Source: a virus. From it: a stretch of 64,000 nucleotides of DNA. Below the pieces are notes generated by a model. It was not told where the DNA came from. It saw only the letters and a list, made by a program, of their open reading frames with translations, and did not search any database. This document shows, piece by piece, positions 1-8,869 of this stretch. The stretch's first letter is position 1; each line of letters starts with the position of its first letter. The DNA lies in IMG/VR virus record IMGVR_UViG_3300046010_000754, positions 1-64,000 of that record; one strand, given 5' to 3'. A program made the translations under genes and the position numbers.

Positions 1-13
1 GGGATTCCCTAAC
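1..13. repeat. Truncated copy of the early palindrome
   Basis: The window opens with GGGATTCCCTAAC, which is the right 13 bases of the 17-bp palindrome found intact at 63022-63038 with the same central T. The missing left bases would lie outside the window. This suggests leftward early genes continue to the left of position 1, so that 1-365 would be a divergent control region. Confidence 0.75.
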
Positions 14-53
14 ATTTCAGAATTGGGGATAGGCCGAACCCACCCGTACGCCA

Positions 54-296
54 CCCCCCGCTGTATGGTTAGGAGTCCCTGTGGCCGCCTTGGTATGCTA
101 TTCCGCACAAATGCCCCCCACCCCCAAAAAGTGGTAACGCTTAAAAAATATACTCTAACCATACGTAGAGACTACCCCCTATCATGTTTACAGAACAACC
201 ACCGGTACGTCTCCGCGGGTTACATAGGACTACCCCCCATAACATCTTTTAGGATACCTACGCGACCCACCCCCCTCTTCCACGTGTGATACCCCC
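54..296. repeat. Array of C-runs upstream of terS
   Basis: Runs of five or six C start at 54, 114, 175, 233, 270 and 292. The first four are spaced about 60 bp apart (60, 61, 58). Copies three and four share flanking bases (TAC[G/A]TAG, then ACTACCCCC). The regular spacing and location immediately before the small terminase gene are compatible with terminase binding sites or a replication or packaging site, but nothing in the sequence proves this. Confidence 0.5.
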
Positions 297-307
297 GGTA
301 GGGAAGT

Positions 308-335
308 TTGACACCCTCAAAAAATCAGGTACTAT
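308..335 (+). promoter_or_regulatory. Sigma70-like promoter for the packaging operon
   Basis: TTGACA at 308-313, a 16-base spacer, and TACTAT at 330-335. The -35 is perfect and the -10 matches four of six. Transcription would begin near 342, about 25 bases before the terS start codon. Confidence 0.65.
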
Positions 336-365
336 TGCGCATCGGTCTACACGGACTTGCGCACA

Positions 366-1046
366 ATGACACTTGAACTCACGCCAGAATTCGGGGTAGA
401 GATCATCCCGGACATTCCATACCTCGACCTGCGAGAAAGGGCCGAGGCTGCTTGTCGTTCCATCCTTCTATTAGAGGAGCATGGACTGGAGGTGCAAGAA
501 CCCAACGAGGAAGATGCACAAACCGCGGCAACGCTGACCGCGGCGTACGCCAACAGCCCCCACAACACCAGCAACGCAGTGTCACATGCACGTGCATCGA
601 CGCTGACACCCGCCTCCCTCTTGAATATCCGGTCGTACCTCGACGAGTACGGCAAGGCTGTGGTCACACATGCCATCGAGGTGCGTCACATGGTGACCAA
701 CCGGCTGCTGGAGGAGTCCCAGAACCCTGACCCACGCATCAGAATCCGCGCATTGGAGCTTTTGGGCAAGCACAGCGACGTGGGGCTGTTCACCGACAGG
801 TCAGAAGTGACGATCACCCACCAGTCAACGGACGAATTGAAGGCCAGACTGCGCTCCAAGCTCCAGCGGCTCATCCAAAAACCCGATCTGGCCGCCGATG
901 CGGTCGAAATTGGGGGTGACGTGATCGACGTGGATGCAGAAATGGGCCTCAAACCGGCCCCCGAAACGAAAATTGAACAAGAAATTGCAGAAAATCTGCA
1001 AAAACCGGCTTTATATGAGCCGGAAAACGAGAGTTTCGATGACTGA
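366..1046 (+). CDS. terS: Putative terminase small subunit
   Basis: A 226-aa acidic protein immediately before terL. It should bind the packaging site and hand DNA to the large subunit; this is inferred mainly from position. The middle (residues about 75-150) is predicted helical and contains a phrase LGKHSDVGLFTDR that I recall from phage small-terminase-like proteins; the C-terminal third is charged and probably disordered. I chose ATG 366 over a TTG nine bases upstream. The ribosome site is weak (ACGGA at 351-355). The stop overlaps the terL start by eight bases, so the two are probably translationally coupled. Confidence 0.65.
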   Translation: MTLELTPEFGVEIIPDIPYLDLRERAEAACRSILLLEEHGLEVQEPNEEDAQTAATLTAAYANSPHNTSNAVSHARASTLTPASLLNIRSYLDEYGKAVVTHAIEVRHMVTNRLLEESQNPDPRIRIRALELLGKHSDVGLFTDRSEVTITHQSTDELKARLRSKLQRLIQKPDLAADAVEIGGDVIDVDAEMGLKPAPETKIEQEIAENLQKPALYEPENESFDD

Positions 1047-2601
1047 GAGCACTTCCATCGGTGCAGATGACTTCACGGAGGAAGAAATCCGGCTGATGCT
1101 GGACAATATCGACGCCTATACGCCCGAAGAACAGGCCGAAATCGAGAAGATTGCGGACATCATCGACAGCCGAAAGACGGCAAAAGCGTGCTTTGACGAC
1201 CTGATTGAGTTCTGCAAACACATGCAGCCAGACTACAAGGTGGGCAAGCATCACCGCAGGTTGGCAAACCTGCTGATGGCCATTGCGTCGGGGGACAAAG
1301 ACCGGGTGTGCGTGAACATGCCACCACGCCACGGCAAGTCGCAGATGGTGTCGATCTATTTCCCAGCATGGTTCTTGGGCAAGTACCCGAACAAGAAGGT
1401 GCTGATGGTCTCGCACACCACAGACCTCGCCGTTGACTTTGGCCGCAAGGTCAGGAACATCATTGACTCAGATGCCTACAAACTCGTCTTCCCCAACGTC
1501 GGACTCGCAGCAGATTCCAAGTCAGCCGGACGATGGAGCACCGGTGCGGGCGGCGAGTATTTTGCGTGTGGTGTTGGCTCGGCTTTGGCTGGCCGTGGTG
1601 CTGATTTGCTTCTTGTCGATGACCCCCACAACGAACAGGACATCATCAACGGCAACTTCGACGTGTTTGACAAAGCATACGAGTGGTTCACATACGGTGC
1701 CCGTACTCGTCTTATGCCGGGAGGACGGGTCGCCATTGTTCAAACCCGATGGCACCAAAACGACCTGACTGGGCGCGTCACGGGGGACATGCGAGCCAAC
1801 GAGGGCTCAGACCAATATGAGGTGATCGAGTTCCCGGCCATCGTGGATGCCGAGCAGCCGGACGGCTCCATCGTGCAGAAACCGCTGTGGCCAGAATTCT
1901 TCGACATGAAGGCGCTGCTGCGCACCAAGGCGTCGATGCCCACGTTCCAGTGGAACGCGCAGTACCAGCAGAACCCCACGTCGGAAGAGGCGTCGGTCGT
2001 CAAGCGCGACTGGTGGAAGCTGTGGGAGAAGGAAGACCCACCAACATGTGAGTACGTGATCATGAGTCTGGACGCGGCGGCTGAAAGCCACAACCGCGCT
2101 GACTTTACCGCCCTGACGACTTGGGGCGTGTTCATGAACCAAGACGACGGCACATACAACATCATCCTGCTCAACTCAATCAAGAAGCGGCTGGAGTTCC
2201 CGGAACTCAAGGAACTCGCGTACGCCGAGTACAGGGAGTGGGAGCCAGATGCGTTCATCGTCGAGAAGAAATCGGCGGGCACGCAGTTGTACCAAGAGAT
2301 GCGCCGCACCGGTATTCCAGTGGGGGAGTTCACGCCGCACAGAGGTAGCGGAGACAAGCTGGCACGGTTAAACTCTGTGGCAGACATCGTGCGCTCTGGG
2401 CTGTGCTGGGTGCCTGACACCCGCTGGGCCGAGGAGGTCGTGGAGGAGATCGCAGGTTTTCCCTTCATGAGTCACGATGACTTGGTGGACTCCACGGTGA
2501 TGGCGCTGATGAGATTCCGACAGGGTGGGTTTATCAGATTGCCGTCTGATGAGCCTGACGAAATCAGGTACTTCAAATCCCGCCGTGGCGGGTACTACTA
2601 A
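1039..2601 (+). CDS. terL: Terminase large subunit (ATPase/nuclease)
   Basis: This 520-aa protein is the packaging motor that pumps DNA into the prohead and cuts it. The Walker A-type loop MPPRHGKSQ lies at about residues 94-102 and the Walker B strand LLLVDDP at about 190-196. A C-terminal RNase H-like nuclease begins near SLDAAAE with its first acidic residue. Length is normal for the family. The start at 1039 gives the eight-base ATGACTGA overlap with terS; an upstream in-frame ATG at 934 lies deep within terS and gives a basic extension unlike the family. Confidence 0.95.
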   Translation: MTESTSIGADDFTEEEIRLMLDNIDAYTPEEQAEIEKIADIIDSRKTAKACFDDLIEFCKHMQPDYKVGKHHRRLANLLMAIASGDKDRVCVNMPPRHGKSQMVSIYFPAWFLGKYPNKKVLMVSHTTDLAVDFGRKVRNIIDSDAYKLVFPNVGLAADSKSAGRWSTGAGGEYFACGVGSALAGRGADLLLVDDPHNEQDIINGNFDVFDKAYEWFTYGARTRLMPGGRVAIVQTRWHQNDLTGRVTGDMRANEGSDQYEVIEFPAIVDAEQPDGSIVQKPLWPEFFDMKALLRTKASMPTFQWNAQYQQNPTSEEASVVKRDWWKLWEKEDPPTCEYVIMSLDAAAESHNRADFTALTTWGVFMNQDDGTYNIILLNSIKKRLEFPELKELAYAEYREWEPDAFIVEKKSAGTQLYQEMRRTGIPVGEFTPHRGSGDKLARLNSVADIVRSGLCWVPDTRWAEEVVEEIAGFPFMSHDDLVDSTVMALMRFRQGGFIRLPSDEPDEIRYFKSRRGGYY

Positions 2602-2610
2602 GGACAAATC

Positions 2611-5070
2611 ATGGCAGCAGCAGATTCAATGGACAAGGGCTTGTACTCCGCGCCGCAAGGACTGGAGAGCTTGGGTGACAGTATTGAGATCGAGATGGAC
2701 GAGGAGTCCACGGTCAACATGCTGCCAGATGGCGGTGCAGAGATCATCATGGGCGAGGCCGAGGACACGTCAGACGAGTCCGACTTCGAGTGCAACCTCG
2801 CAGAGCACATCGACGAGGGTAAGCTGAACTCCCTGTCGAGCGAGTTGATCGAGTTGTTCGAGGCCGACATGGTGGCCCGCAAAGACTGGGCGGACACATT
2901 CGTCAAAGGTCTGGAGGTGCTGGGCTTCAAGTACGAGGAGCGCACCGAGCCGTGGGACGACGCCTGTGGCGTGTACTCAACAGTGCTGGCCGAAGCTGCG
3001 ATCCGGTTCCAAGCCGAGACCATGAGCGAGACATTCCCTGCCGCTGGCCCTGTCAAGACAAAGATTCTTGGCAAGGTGACCAAGGAGAAGGAAGAAGCCG
3101 CCGAGCGTGTCAAGAACGACATGAACTTCCAGTTGACCGAGCGCATGGTCGAGTACCGGCCAGAGCACGAGCGCATGCTGTACAGCTTGGGCCTCGCAGG
3201 TAGCGCGTTCAAGAAGGTGTACTTCGACCCGCTGCTGGGCCGTCAAGTCTCTATCTACCTGCCAGCAGAAGATGTGGTGGTGCCATACGGTGCGTCGCAC
3301 ATCGAGACCGCAGAGCGCGTGACCCACGTGATGCGCAAGACCAAGAACGAGATGGACAAGCTGATGGCCAGCGGGTTCTATCGTGAGATTGACCTTGGCG
3401 ACCCCCAGTCGTTCCCCACAGACGTGGAGAAGAAAAAAGCTGAGGAGGGTGGCTACACCATCCAGAACGACGAGCGTTACACGCTGCTGGAGATCAGCGT
3501 TGACATGCTGATTGACGGCGTGGACGACGAGGAAGATGAACTGCCCAAGCCGTACGTCGTGACCATCGACCGTGGCACAGGAGAAGTTCTTTCTGTGCGC
3601 CGCAACTGGCAAGAAGATGACCCCCTGCGCTTGAAGGACGACCACTTCGTGCACTACGTGTACGTGCCCGGTTTTGGCTTCTATGGTCTGGGTCTCATCC
3701 ACATCATCGGTGGCTATGCCCGTGCTGGCACTTCGATCATCCGCCAGTTGGTGGACGCTGGCACACTGAGTAACTTGCCCGGTGGCCTGAAGGCTCGCGG
3801 CTTGCGCGTCAAGGGTGACGACACACCGATCAACCCCGGCGAGTTCCGCGACGTGGACGTGCCGAGCGGCTCGATCAAAGACAACATCATGATGCTCCCA
3901 TACAAGGAGCCATCACAAACACTTCTGCAACTCCTCCAACGGATCACTGAAGAAGGCCGTCGCCTTGGCGCGATCAGCGACATGAACGTGTCGGACATGA
4001 GCGCAAACGCACCCGTGGGCACCACGCTGGCATTGCTGGAGCGGACGCTCAAGCCCATGGCGGCTGTGCAAGCCCGAGTGCACTATGCGATGAAGCAAGA
4101 GTTCAAGCTCTTGAAGAAAATCATTGCTGAAGAAGCGCCCGAGGAGTACGGATACCAGCCCGAGACAGGTCTGGCTAAAGCTCGCAAGGCCGACTACGAG
4201 ATGGTGGATGTCATCCCCGTCAGCGACCCCAACAGCAGCACGATGGCTCAGCGTGTGGTGCAGTACCAAGCTGTGTTCCAGATGTCGCAGTCTGCGCCTC
4301 AGATTTATGACCTGCCGTATCTGCACCGCCAGATGATCGAGGTGCTGGGCATCAAGAACGCCGACAAGATCGTGCCAACGAGCGAAGATCAGAAGCCACG
4401 TGACCCAGTGTCTGAAAACATGTCAGCGTTGGTGGGCAAGCCCATGAAGGCGTTTATCTATCAAGATCACGAGGCACACATTGCGACCCACACGTCGTTT
4501 ATGCAAGACCCGATGATCGCGCAGACGATTGGCCAGAACCCACAAGCTCAGCAGATCATGGCTTCGCTGCAAGCACACATTGCCGAGCACTTGGGCTTCA
4601 GCTACCGCAAGCAGATGGAAGAACGTCTCGGTGTGCAACTGCCCCCACCCGACGAGCCGCTGCCAGAAGATGTCGAGGTTCAACTGTCCAAGCTCATCGC
4701 CGATGGCGGCAAGCAGTTGGCCCAGCAGCACCAGCAGCAAGCCGCGCAGAAGCAGGCAGAGCAGCAAGCCGCAGACCCACTGTTCCAGTTGGAGCAGGCC
4801 AAAGTCAAGGTGCAGGAGATGGAGGTCACTCGCAAGGCCCAGAAAGATCAGACCGACGCAGATATTGCCGCTGCAAAACTCGTTATGGAGAAAGAGCGCA
4901 ATCAAATGCAAGCTGCCCAGATTCAGCAACAAACTCAGTCGCAGAACGAGCAGAACATGCAGCGCGTCAAGTCCCAAGAAGCTCAAGCCCAGCAGCGCCT
5001 AAAACTTGATGCCCTCAAGGTGCTGGCAACACCAAAACAACAGCCCAAAGCGCCGGGCAGCAAGGAGTAA
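2611..5070 (+). CDS. Portal protein, P22-like
   Basis: An 819-aa protein directly after terL, in the usual portal position. It would form the dodecameric ring at the capsid vertex through which DNA passes. Residues 80-550 look like the P22-type portal fold (for example FKKVYFDPLLG and YVYVPGFGFYGLGLIHIIGG). The C-terminal 170 residues are a long Gln/Ala-rich helix and coiled coil, comparable to the P22 portal barrel. An acidic N-terminal 75 residues precede the core. A good AAGGA site lies before ATG 2611. Assignment is strong from order and length, without a search. Confidence 0.88.
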   Translation: MAAADSMDKGLYSAPQGLESLGDSIEIEMDEESTVNMLPDGGAEIIMGEAEDTSDESDFECNLAEHIDEGKLNSLSSELIELFEADMVARKDWADTFVKGLEVLGFKYEERTEPWDDACGVYSTVLAEAAIRFQAETMSETFPAAGPVKTKILGKVTKEKEEAAERVKNDMNFQLTERMVEYRPEHERMLYSLGLAGSAFKKVYFDPLLGRQVSIYLPAEDVVVPYGASHIETAERVTHVMRKTKNEMDKLMASGFYREIDLGDPQSFPTDVEKKKAEEGGYTIQNDERYTLLEISVDMLIDGVDDEEDELPKPYVVTIDRGTGEVLSVRRNWQEDDPLRLKDDHFVHYVYVPGFGFYGLGLIHIIGGYARAGTSIIRQLVDAGTLSNLPGGLKARGLRVKGDDTPINPGEFRDVDVPSGSIKDNIMMLPYKEPSQTLLQLLQRITEEGRRLGAISDMNVSDMSANAPVGTTLALLERTLKPMAAVQARVHYAMKQEFKLLKKIIAEEAPEEYGYQPETGLAKARKADYEMVDVIPVSDPNSSTMAQRVVQYQAVFQMSQSAPQIYDLPYLHRQMIEVLGIKNADKIVPTSEDQKPRDPVSENMSALVGKPMKAFIYQDHEAHIATHTSFMQDPMIAQTIGQNPQAQQIMASLQAHIAEHLGFSYRKQMEERLGVQLPPPDEPLPEDVEVQLSKLIADGGKQLAQQHQQQAAQKQAEQQAADPLFQLEQAKVKVQEMEVTRKAQKDQTDADIAAAKLVMEKERNQMQAAQIQQQTQSQNEQNMQRVKSQEAQAQQRLKLDALKVLATPKQQPKAPGSKE

Positions 5071-5073
5071 TCC

Positions 5074-5274
5074 ATGGCCAAAACCGTCTTTGACGTGCTC
5101 ATCATGAAACACGAGGAGGATGTCTCCTCGGCAACCCAGTTTCTGGCAAACGGCGGGGCTAAAGACCTCGCCGAATATCGGGAAGTAGTAGGCAGGATTC
5201 GAGGTCTCCAGCTTGCTATCCAAACCACGAAAGACCTTTCGCGCTCTCAAATGGAAGAAGAAGACAATGACTGA
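5074..5274 (+). CDS. Small protein between portal and co-chaperonin
   Basis: A 66-aa protein with AAGGAG seven bases before its ATG. It starts four bases after the portal gene and overlaps the next gene by eight bases, so it is firmly part of the operon. The sequence is mostly helical (FLANGGAKDLAEYREVVGRI) and ends in an acidic tail EEEDND. I do not recognise a family with known function; its place between portal and scaffold suggests a role in head assembly. Confidence 0.75.
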   Translation: MAKTVFDVLIMKHEEDVSSATQFLANGGAKDLAEYREVVGRIRGLQLAIQTTKDLSRSQMEEEDND

Positions 5275-5647
5275 TCAAGTCGAAAACGCCGTAACTGACG
5301 AAGAAGTGGAAGCTCAGCTTCCAAAGCCTGTTGGGTATCGGTTGCTTGTGGCGCTGCCACAGATTGAAGAAACCATCGGTGAGATGGGCATCATCAAAGC
5401 CAAGCAGACCATGCGTGAAGAACGCATCCTGTCTACGGTTGGATTGGTGTTGGACATGGGCGAGCAAGCCTATACCGACCCCACTCGTTTCCCAAATGGC
5501 CCATGGTGCAAGGTGGGCGACTACGTTGTATTTGCGTCATACACAGGCACCCGTGTCAGTGTCAATGGCGTGGAGTATCGCCTGATGAACGACGACTCCA
5601 TTGAGGCAGTCGTGGCCGACCCGCGTGGCGTATCGCGTGCTGGATAA
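5267..5647 (+). CDS. GroES-like co-chaperonin (Cpn10 fold)
   Basis: A 126-aa protein with features of the 10-kDa chaperonin: the opening strand GYRLLVALPQIEET, a mobile-loop-like stretch around KAKQTMREERILS, then VGLVLDMGEQAYTDP and KVGDYVVFASYTGTRVSVNG before a final strand. It would cap host GroEL and help fold capsid proteins, as T4 gp31 does. The chosen start at 5267 is fused to the preceding stop (eight-base overlap). No GroEL partner is seen in the window. Cpn10 is about 97 aa, and the extra length is at the N-terminus and in the middle. The fold call rests on these motifs by eye. Confidence 0.75.
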   Translation: MTDQVENAVTDEEVEAQLPKPVGYRLLVALPQIEETIGEMGIIKAKQTMREERILSTVGLVLDMGEQAYTDPTRFPNGPWCKVGDYVVFASYTGTRVSVNGVEYRLMNDDSIEAVVADPRGVSRAG

Positions 5648-5657
5648 GGAGTAACCC

Positions 5658-6692
5658 ATGGCACTGCAAAAAGTAGAGTTTGAATTTCCCGATCCCGATA
5701 AGGCATCGGACAAGACAGACTTCATCGAGAACAGCGACGGCAGCTTTGCGCTGAAGATCGAGGGGCGTGCTTCGGAAGAAGAAGCCAAGCGCGAAACGAC
5801 CAAGGCGAAAGCCAAGGCCGACGACTTTGACATCGAGGTGGTCGATGACCGCCCCGAAGAAGATCAAGGGAAGAAGCGTTCCAAGGCTCCCATGGAGCTT
5901 TCCGACGAGGAAATGGACGAGTATTCCGAAAAGGTGCGCAAGCGCCTGCAACACTTTAGCAAGGGCTACCACGACCAGCGACGCGCAGCAGAAGCTGCCG
6001 CCAAAGAGCGTGAGGAAGCGTTGCGCTACGCGCAGCAGATCGCTGAGGAGAACAAAAAGCTCAAGGGCACTGTCTCCAAGAACCAAGAAGCGATGCTGGA
6101 ATCGGCCAAAAAGATGGCCGCTGCCGAGCATGACGAGGCCAAGGCCAAGTACAAAAAAGCCTACGAGTCTGGCGAAGCAGATGCCGTAGTCGAGGCCCAA
6201 GAGGCACTGACTGCTGCAAAAATGAAGGTTGAGCGAGTAAACAACCTCAAACTTCCTGCTTTACAAGAAGACGAGTATGATGTACAAACTCAAACAACCG
6301 CCCCAGCACAGTCAGTTGATGACCGTGCCACTGCTTGGCAAGCCAAGAATAAGTGGTTCGGAGATGACGATGAGATGACCAGTTTTGCGCTGGGGTTGCA
6401 CCAAAAGCTGGTCAAACAGGGCGTCAACCCGCGATCTGACGAATACTACGAGAAGATCAACTCTCGTATGCGCCAAGTGTTCCCCGAGTCCTTTGCGGAT
6501 GCGGATGACCACGAGGAAGTGACTGAAGAGCGTCGTCGCAAGACGACAGTCGTAGCATCTGCTACTCGAAGTGTGGCCCCTAAAAAGATCACGCTGACGA
6601 AGACGCAAGTTGCTCTGGCTAACAGGCTCGGAGTGCCACTAAACGAATACGCCAAACAGGTTGCTATGGAATTGAGGAAACAAAATGGCTGA
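5658..6692 (+). CDS. Putative scaffolding protein
   Basis: A 344-aa, highly charged, mostly helical protein just upstream of the capsid gene, which is the classic scaffold position. Residues 90-215 are a long Ala/Glu/Lys coiled coil (EAAAKEREEALRYAQQIAEE and on). The N-terminus is acidic and probably disordered; the C-terminal 60 residues are basic (RRRKTTVVASATRSV, then KKITLTKTQ), as expected for a capsid-binding tail. AAGGAG precedes ATG 5658. The call is by position and composition, since scaffolds rarely share sequence. Confidence 0.7.
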   Translation: MALQKVEFEFPDPDKASDKTDFIENSDGSFALKIEGRASEEEAKRETTKAKAKADDFDIEVVDDRPEEDQGKKRSKAPMELSDEEMDEYSEKVRKRLQHFSKGYHDQRRAAEAAAKEREEALRYAQQIAEENKKLKGTVSKNQEAMLESAKKMAAAEHDEAKAKYKKAYESGEADAVVEAQEALTAAKMKVERVNNLKLPALQEDEYDVQTQTTAPAQSVDDRATAWQAKNKWFGDDDEMTSFALGLHQKLVKQGVNPRSDEYYEKINSRMRQVFPESFADADDHEEVTEERRRKTTVVASATRSVAPKKITLTKTQVALANRLGVPLNEYAKQVAMELRKQNG

Positions 6693-7137
6693 GAACAGAC
6701 TTAATCGTGAACTGGATACCCGTGAAAAAACGGCCCGCAAGAAATCGTGGACTCGTCCCGAGACCTTGCCAACTCCTTTCCCGGAGGATGGCTATGAATT
6801 CCATTGGGTTCGCATCAGCACTCGCGGCGAAGCCGACGCCATGAACGTGTCCTTGAAACTACAAGAAGGCTGGGAGCCGGTTAAGGCTGCTGACCACCCC
6901 GAGATTTTCGTTGCAGGCGTCGAAAACGACCGCTTCAAGGACAATATCGTGATTGGTGGCCTGATGCTTTGCAAAACCCCCACTGAGTTCGTTGAAGAAC
7001 GAAACGCATGGTTTAACAACCAAGCATCGTCCCAGATGAAGTCAGTTGACAACAATCTCATGCGCGAGAACGATCCCCGTATGCCGCTCTACAACGAGCG
7101 CAAAACTACGGTGTCCCGTTTTGGCAATGGCACTTAA
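6685..7137 (+). CDS. Conserved head-region protein, function unknown
   Basis: 150 aa, overlapping the scaffold stop by eight bases. It is basic at the N-terminus (NRELDTREKTARKKSW), then has a compact globular part (YEFHWVRISTRGEADAMNV; LQEGWEPVKAADHPEIF). I recall similar proteins next to capsid genes in aquatic phages but not a function. Its position between scaffold and capsid suggests a minor head or assembly protein. Confidence 0.7.
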   Translation: MAENRLNRELDTREKTARKKSWTRPETLPTPFPEDGYEFHWVRISTRGEADAMNVSLKLQEGWEPVKAADHPEIFVAGVENDRFKDNIVIGGLMLCKTPTEFVEERNAWFNNQASSQMKSVDNNLMRENDPRMPLYNERKTTVSRFGNGT

Positions 7138-7154
7138 CTTTTTTGGAGTCAAAA

Positions 7155-7802
7155 ATGGCTTATCCTACCGTTTCTGCCCCTTACGGGCTTAAACCAGTCA
7201 ATCTGATTGGCGGTCAGGTGTATGCTGGTTCGACCCGCCTATTGAAGATCGCAAGCGGCTATGCTGCAAACATCTTCTACGGTGATGTGGTCAAGCTGGT
7301 CAGCACTGGCACTGTCGAGAAGGACACTGGCACTTCCACTGGCACCCCCGTTGGTGTTTTCATGGGCTGCACCTACACAGACCCTTCGTCCAAGCAACCT
7401 CGCTGGAGCCAATACTGGCCCACCGGCACCGTCGCTTCTGACGCACAGGCTTATGTCGTGGATGATCCCGATGTCCTGTTCAAAGTTGCCTCCGTGTCTT
7501 CGGGCACCACTGTTGCGTTCTATGCGCAAACCGTGATTGGCAACAACGTCTCCTTGGTGCAGAACTCCGGTTCGACTACCACTGGTGACTCTGCTGTGGC
7601 CATTGACGGTTCCAGCGCCGCTACGACCGTTTCTTTGCCTATCCGCATCATCGCTGGTGTGCCTGATACAGCAAACTCTTCTGGTGAATTCTGCGAATTC
7701 ATCTGCAAGTGGAACGCACCGTACATCACCCTCGCTGAAGGTACTCCTAACACGGTAACGTGGGCTGGCGGCCATCAGTATCTCAACCCAACTGGCGTTT
7801 AA
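7155..7802 (+). CDS. Putative capsid-associated structural protein
   Basis: A 215-aa protein rich in Ser, Thr, Gly and Val with predicted beta strands throughout (LVSTGTVEKDTGTSTGTPVG). The start at 7155 has GGAG eight bases before it; an in-frame ATG at 7143 lies on the wrong side of that site. The gene lies just upstream of the capsid gene in the same transcript and before the strong terminator, which suggests high expression. A decoration or head-stabilising protein is the best guess. Confidence 0.65.
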   Translation: MAYPTVSAPYGLKPVNLIGGQVYAGSTRLLKIASGYAANIFYGDVVKLVSTGTVEKDTGTSTGTPVGVFMGCTYTDPSSKQPRWSQYWPTGTVASDAQAYVVDDPDVLFKVASVSSGTTVAFYAQTVIGNNVSLVQNSGSTTTGDSAVAIDGSSAATTVSLPIRIIAGVPDTANSSGEFCEFICKWNAPYITLAEGTPNTVTWAGGHQYLNPTGV

Positions 7803-7813
7803 GGAGCTAAATC

Positions 7814-8722
7814 ATGGCTATTTCACGTGCACAGCTACTGAAAGAACTGCTCCCCGGCCTGAACGCTTTGTTTGGCTTGGAGTACAAAAAGTACGGCGAA
7901 GAACACAAAGAGATTTTCGAGACCGAAACCTCTGAGCGTTCTTTTGAAGAAGAAACCAAGTTGTCCGGCTTCAGCGCCGCACCTGTGAAGAACGAAGGTT
8001 CTGCACTGGCGTATGACAACGCACAAGAAGCATGGACTGCACGCTACGTGCACGAAACCATTGCGATGGGTTTCTCTCTGACCGAAGAAGCTATCGAAGA
8101 CAACTTGTATGACTCGTTGTCCGCTCGATACACCAAAGCTCTGGCTCGCGCCATGGCTTACACCAAGCAGGTCAAAGCTGCTTCGATCCTGAACAACGCC
8201 TTCACTGGCGGCCCCACCTACGGTGACGGCCAAGTTCTGTGCTCGACAGCCCACCCTTTGGTGTCTGGTGGTACCAACAGCAACCGTCCTACTGTCGCTG
8301 CCGACCTGAACGAGACTTCCTTGGAAGCCGCCGTTATTCAGATCGCTGGTTGGACAGACGAACGTGGCCTGTTGATCGCTGCTCAGCCTAAGAAACTGAT
8401 CGTGCCCCCAAGCCTGCAATTCGTTGCAACTCGTTTGTTGGAAACCGAACTCCGCGTCGGCACCAACGACAACGACATTAACGCACTGAAGAACAACAGT
8501 TCCATCCGCGAAGGCTACACTGTCAACCACTACTTGACAGACAGCAACGCTTGGTTCCTGATGACTGACGTGCCTAACGGCTTGAAGCACTTTGTCCGTA
8601 GCCCATTGCAAAATGGCATGGACGCTGACTTTGACACCGGCAACAGCCGTTACAAAGCCCGCGAGCGTTACAGCTTCGGTGTGTCCGACCCTCTGGGTAT
8701 TTTCGGTTCCCCCGGCGCTTAA
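7814..8722 (+). CDS. Major capsid protein
   Basis: 302 aa in the capsid position, after scaffold and before a strong terminator. The pattern RYVHETIAMGFSLTEEAIED, then ALARAM..TKQVKAASILNN and LCSTAHPLVSGGT, resembles the Mu gpT-like branch of HK97-fold capsid proteins. A helix rich in Asp and Glu (about residues 30-45) could be the spine or E-loop region. No N-terminal delta domain is visible, in agreement with a separate scaffold. AAGGAG precedes the ATG. Mass spectrometry of virions would be expected to show this as the most abundant protein. Confidence 0.85.
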   Translation: MAISRAQLLKELLPGLNALFGLEYKKYGEEHKEIFETETSERSFEEETKLSGFSAAPVKNEGSALAYDNAQEAWTARYVHETIAMGFSLTEEAIEDNLYDSLSARYTKALARAMAYTKQVKAASILNNAFTGGPTYGDGQVLCSTAHPLVSGGTNSNRPTVAADLNETSLEAAVIQIAGWTDERGLLIAAQPKKLIVPPSLQFVATRLLETELRVGTNDNDINALKNNSSIREGYTVNHYLTDSNAWFLMTDVPNGLKHFVRSPLQNGMDADFDTGNSRYKARERYSFGVSDPLGIFGSPGA

Positions 8723-8730
8723 ACCGCGTA

Positions 8731-8762
8731 AAGAAAAGCTCCTTCGGGGGCTTTTCTTTTTT
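8731..8762 (+). terminator. Strong intrinsic terminator after the capsid gene
   Basis: A 12-bp stem (AAGAAAAGCTCC with GGGGCTTTTCTT, one T-G pair) closed by a TTCG tetraloop, followed by four more T. It lies nine bases after the capsid stop. The A-rich left arm also makes it work in reverse. Confidence 0.93.
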
Positions 8763-8810
8763 GGTATTTGATGTATATTTGAGTCGTTCCGGGAATTCCG
8801 GTGCATCATA

Positions 8811-8839
8811 TTGACCCGGCAAACGACGTACCGAATGAT
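8811..8839 (+). promoter_or_regulatory. Candidate promoter restarting late transcription
   Basis: TTGACC at 8811-8816, 17-base spacer, AATGAT at 8834-8839. It lies between the capsid terminator and the next gene at 8870, where a new start would be needed if termination is efficient. The -10 match is only four of six. Confidence 0.4.
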
Positions 8840-8869
8840 GCGCTGATCTTGTACGTAAGGAAAATTGAA

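Larger units (their letters stand above)
1..365. other. Non-coding control region ahead of the late operon
   Basis: No ORF here has protein-like composition. The stretch holds half of the early-region palindrome at 1-13, a degenerate copy at 68-80, six runs of five or six C, a 10-bp inverted repeat (GTATGGTTAG at 63-72 against CTAACCATAC at 155-164), and a promoter at 308-335. Two blocks, TACGTAGAGACTACCCCC (162-179) and TACATAGGACTACCCCCC (221-238), are near copies. By position next to terS it could carry the packaging start site; that is inference. Confidence 0.7.

Noticed and set aside
23-289. 88-aa ORF in the control region
   Set aside because: Composition is unlike a protein (Pro, Arg, Cys and His heavy from C-runs), there is no ribosome site, and it covers the repeats and inverted repeat.
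8764-8810. Palindrome-like GTTCCGGGAATTCCGG near 8785 as an operator
   Set aside because: Only an imperfect short inverted repeat around an EcoRI-like core; no second copy was seen.
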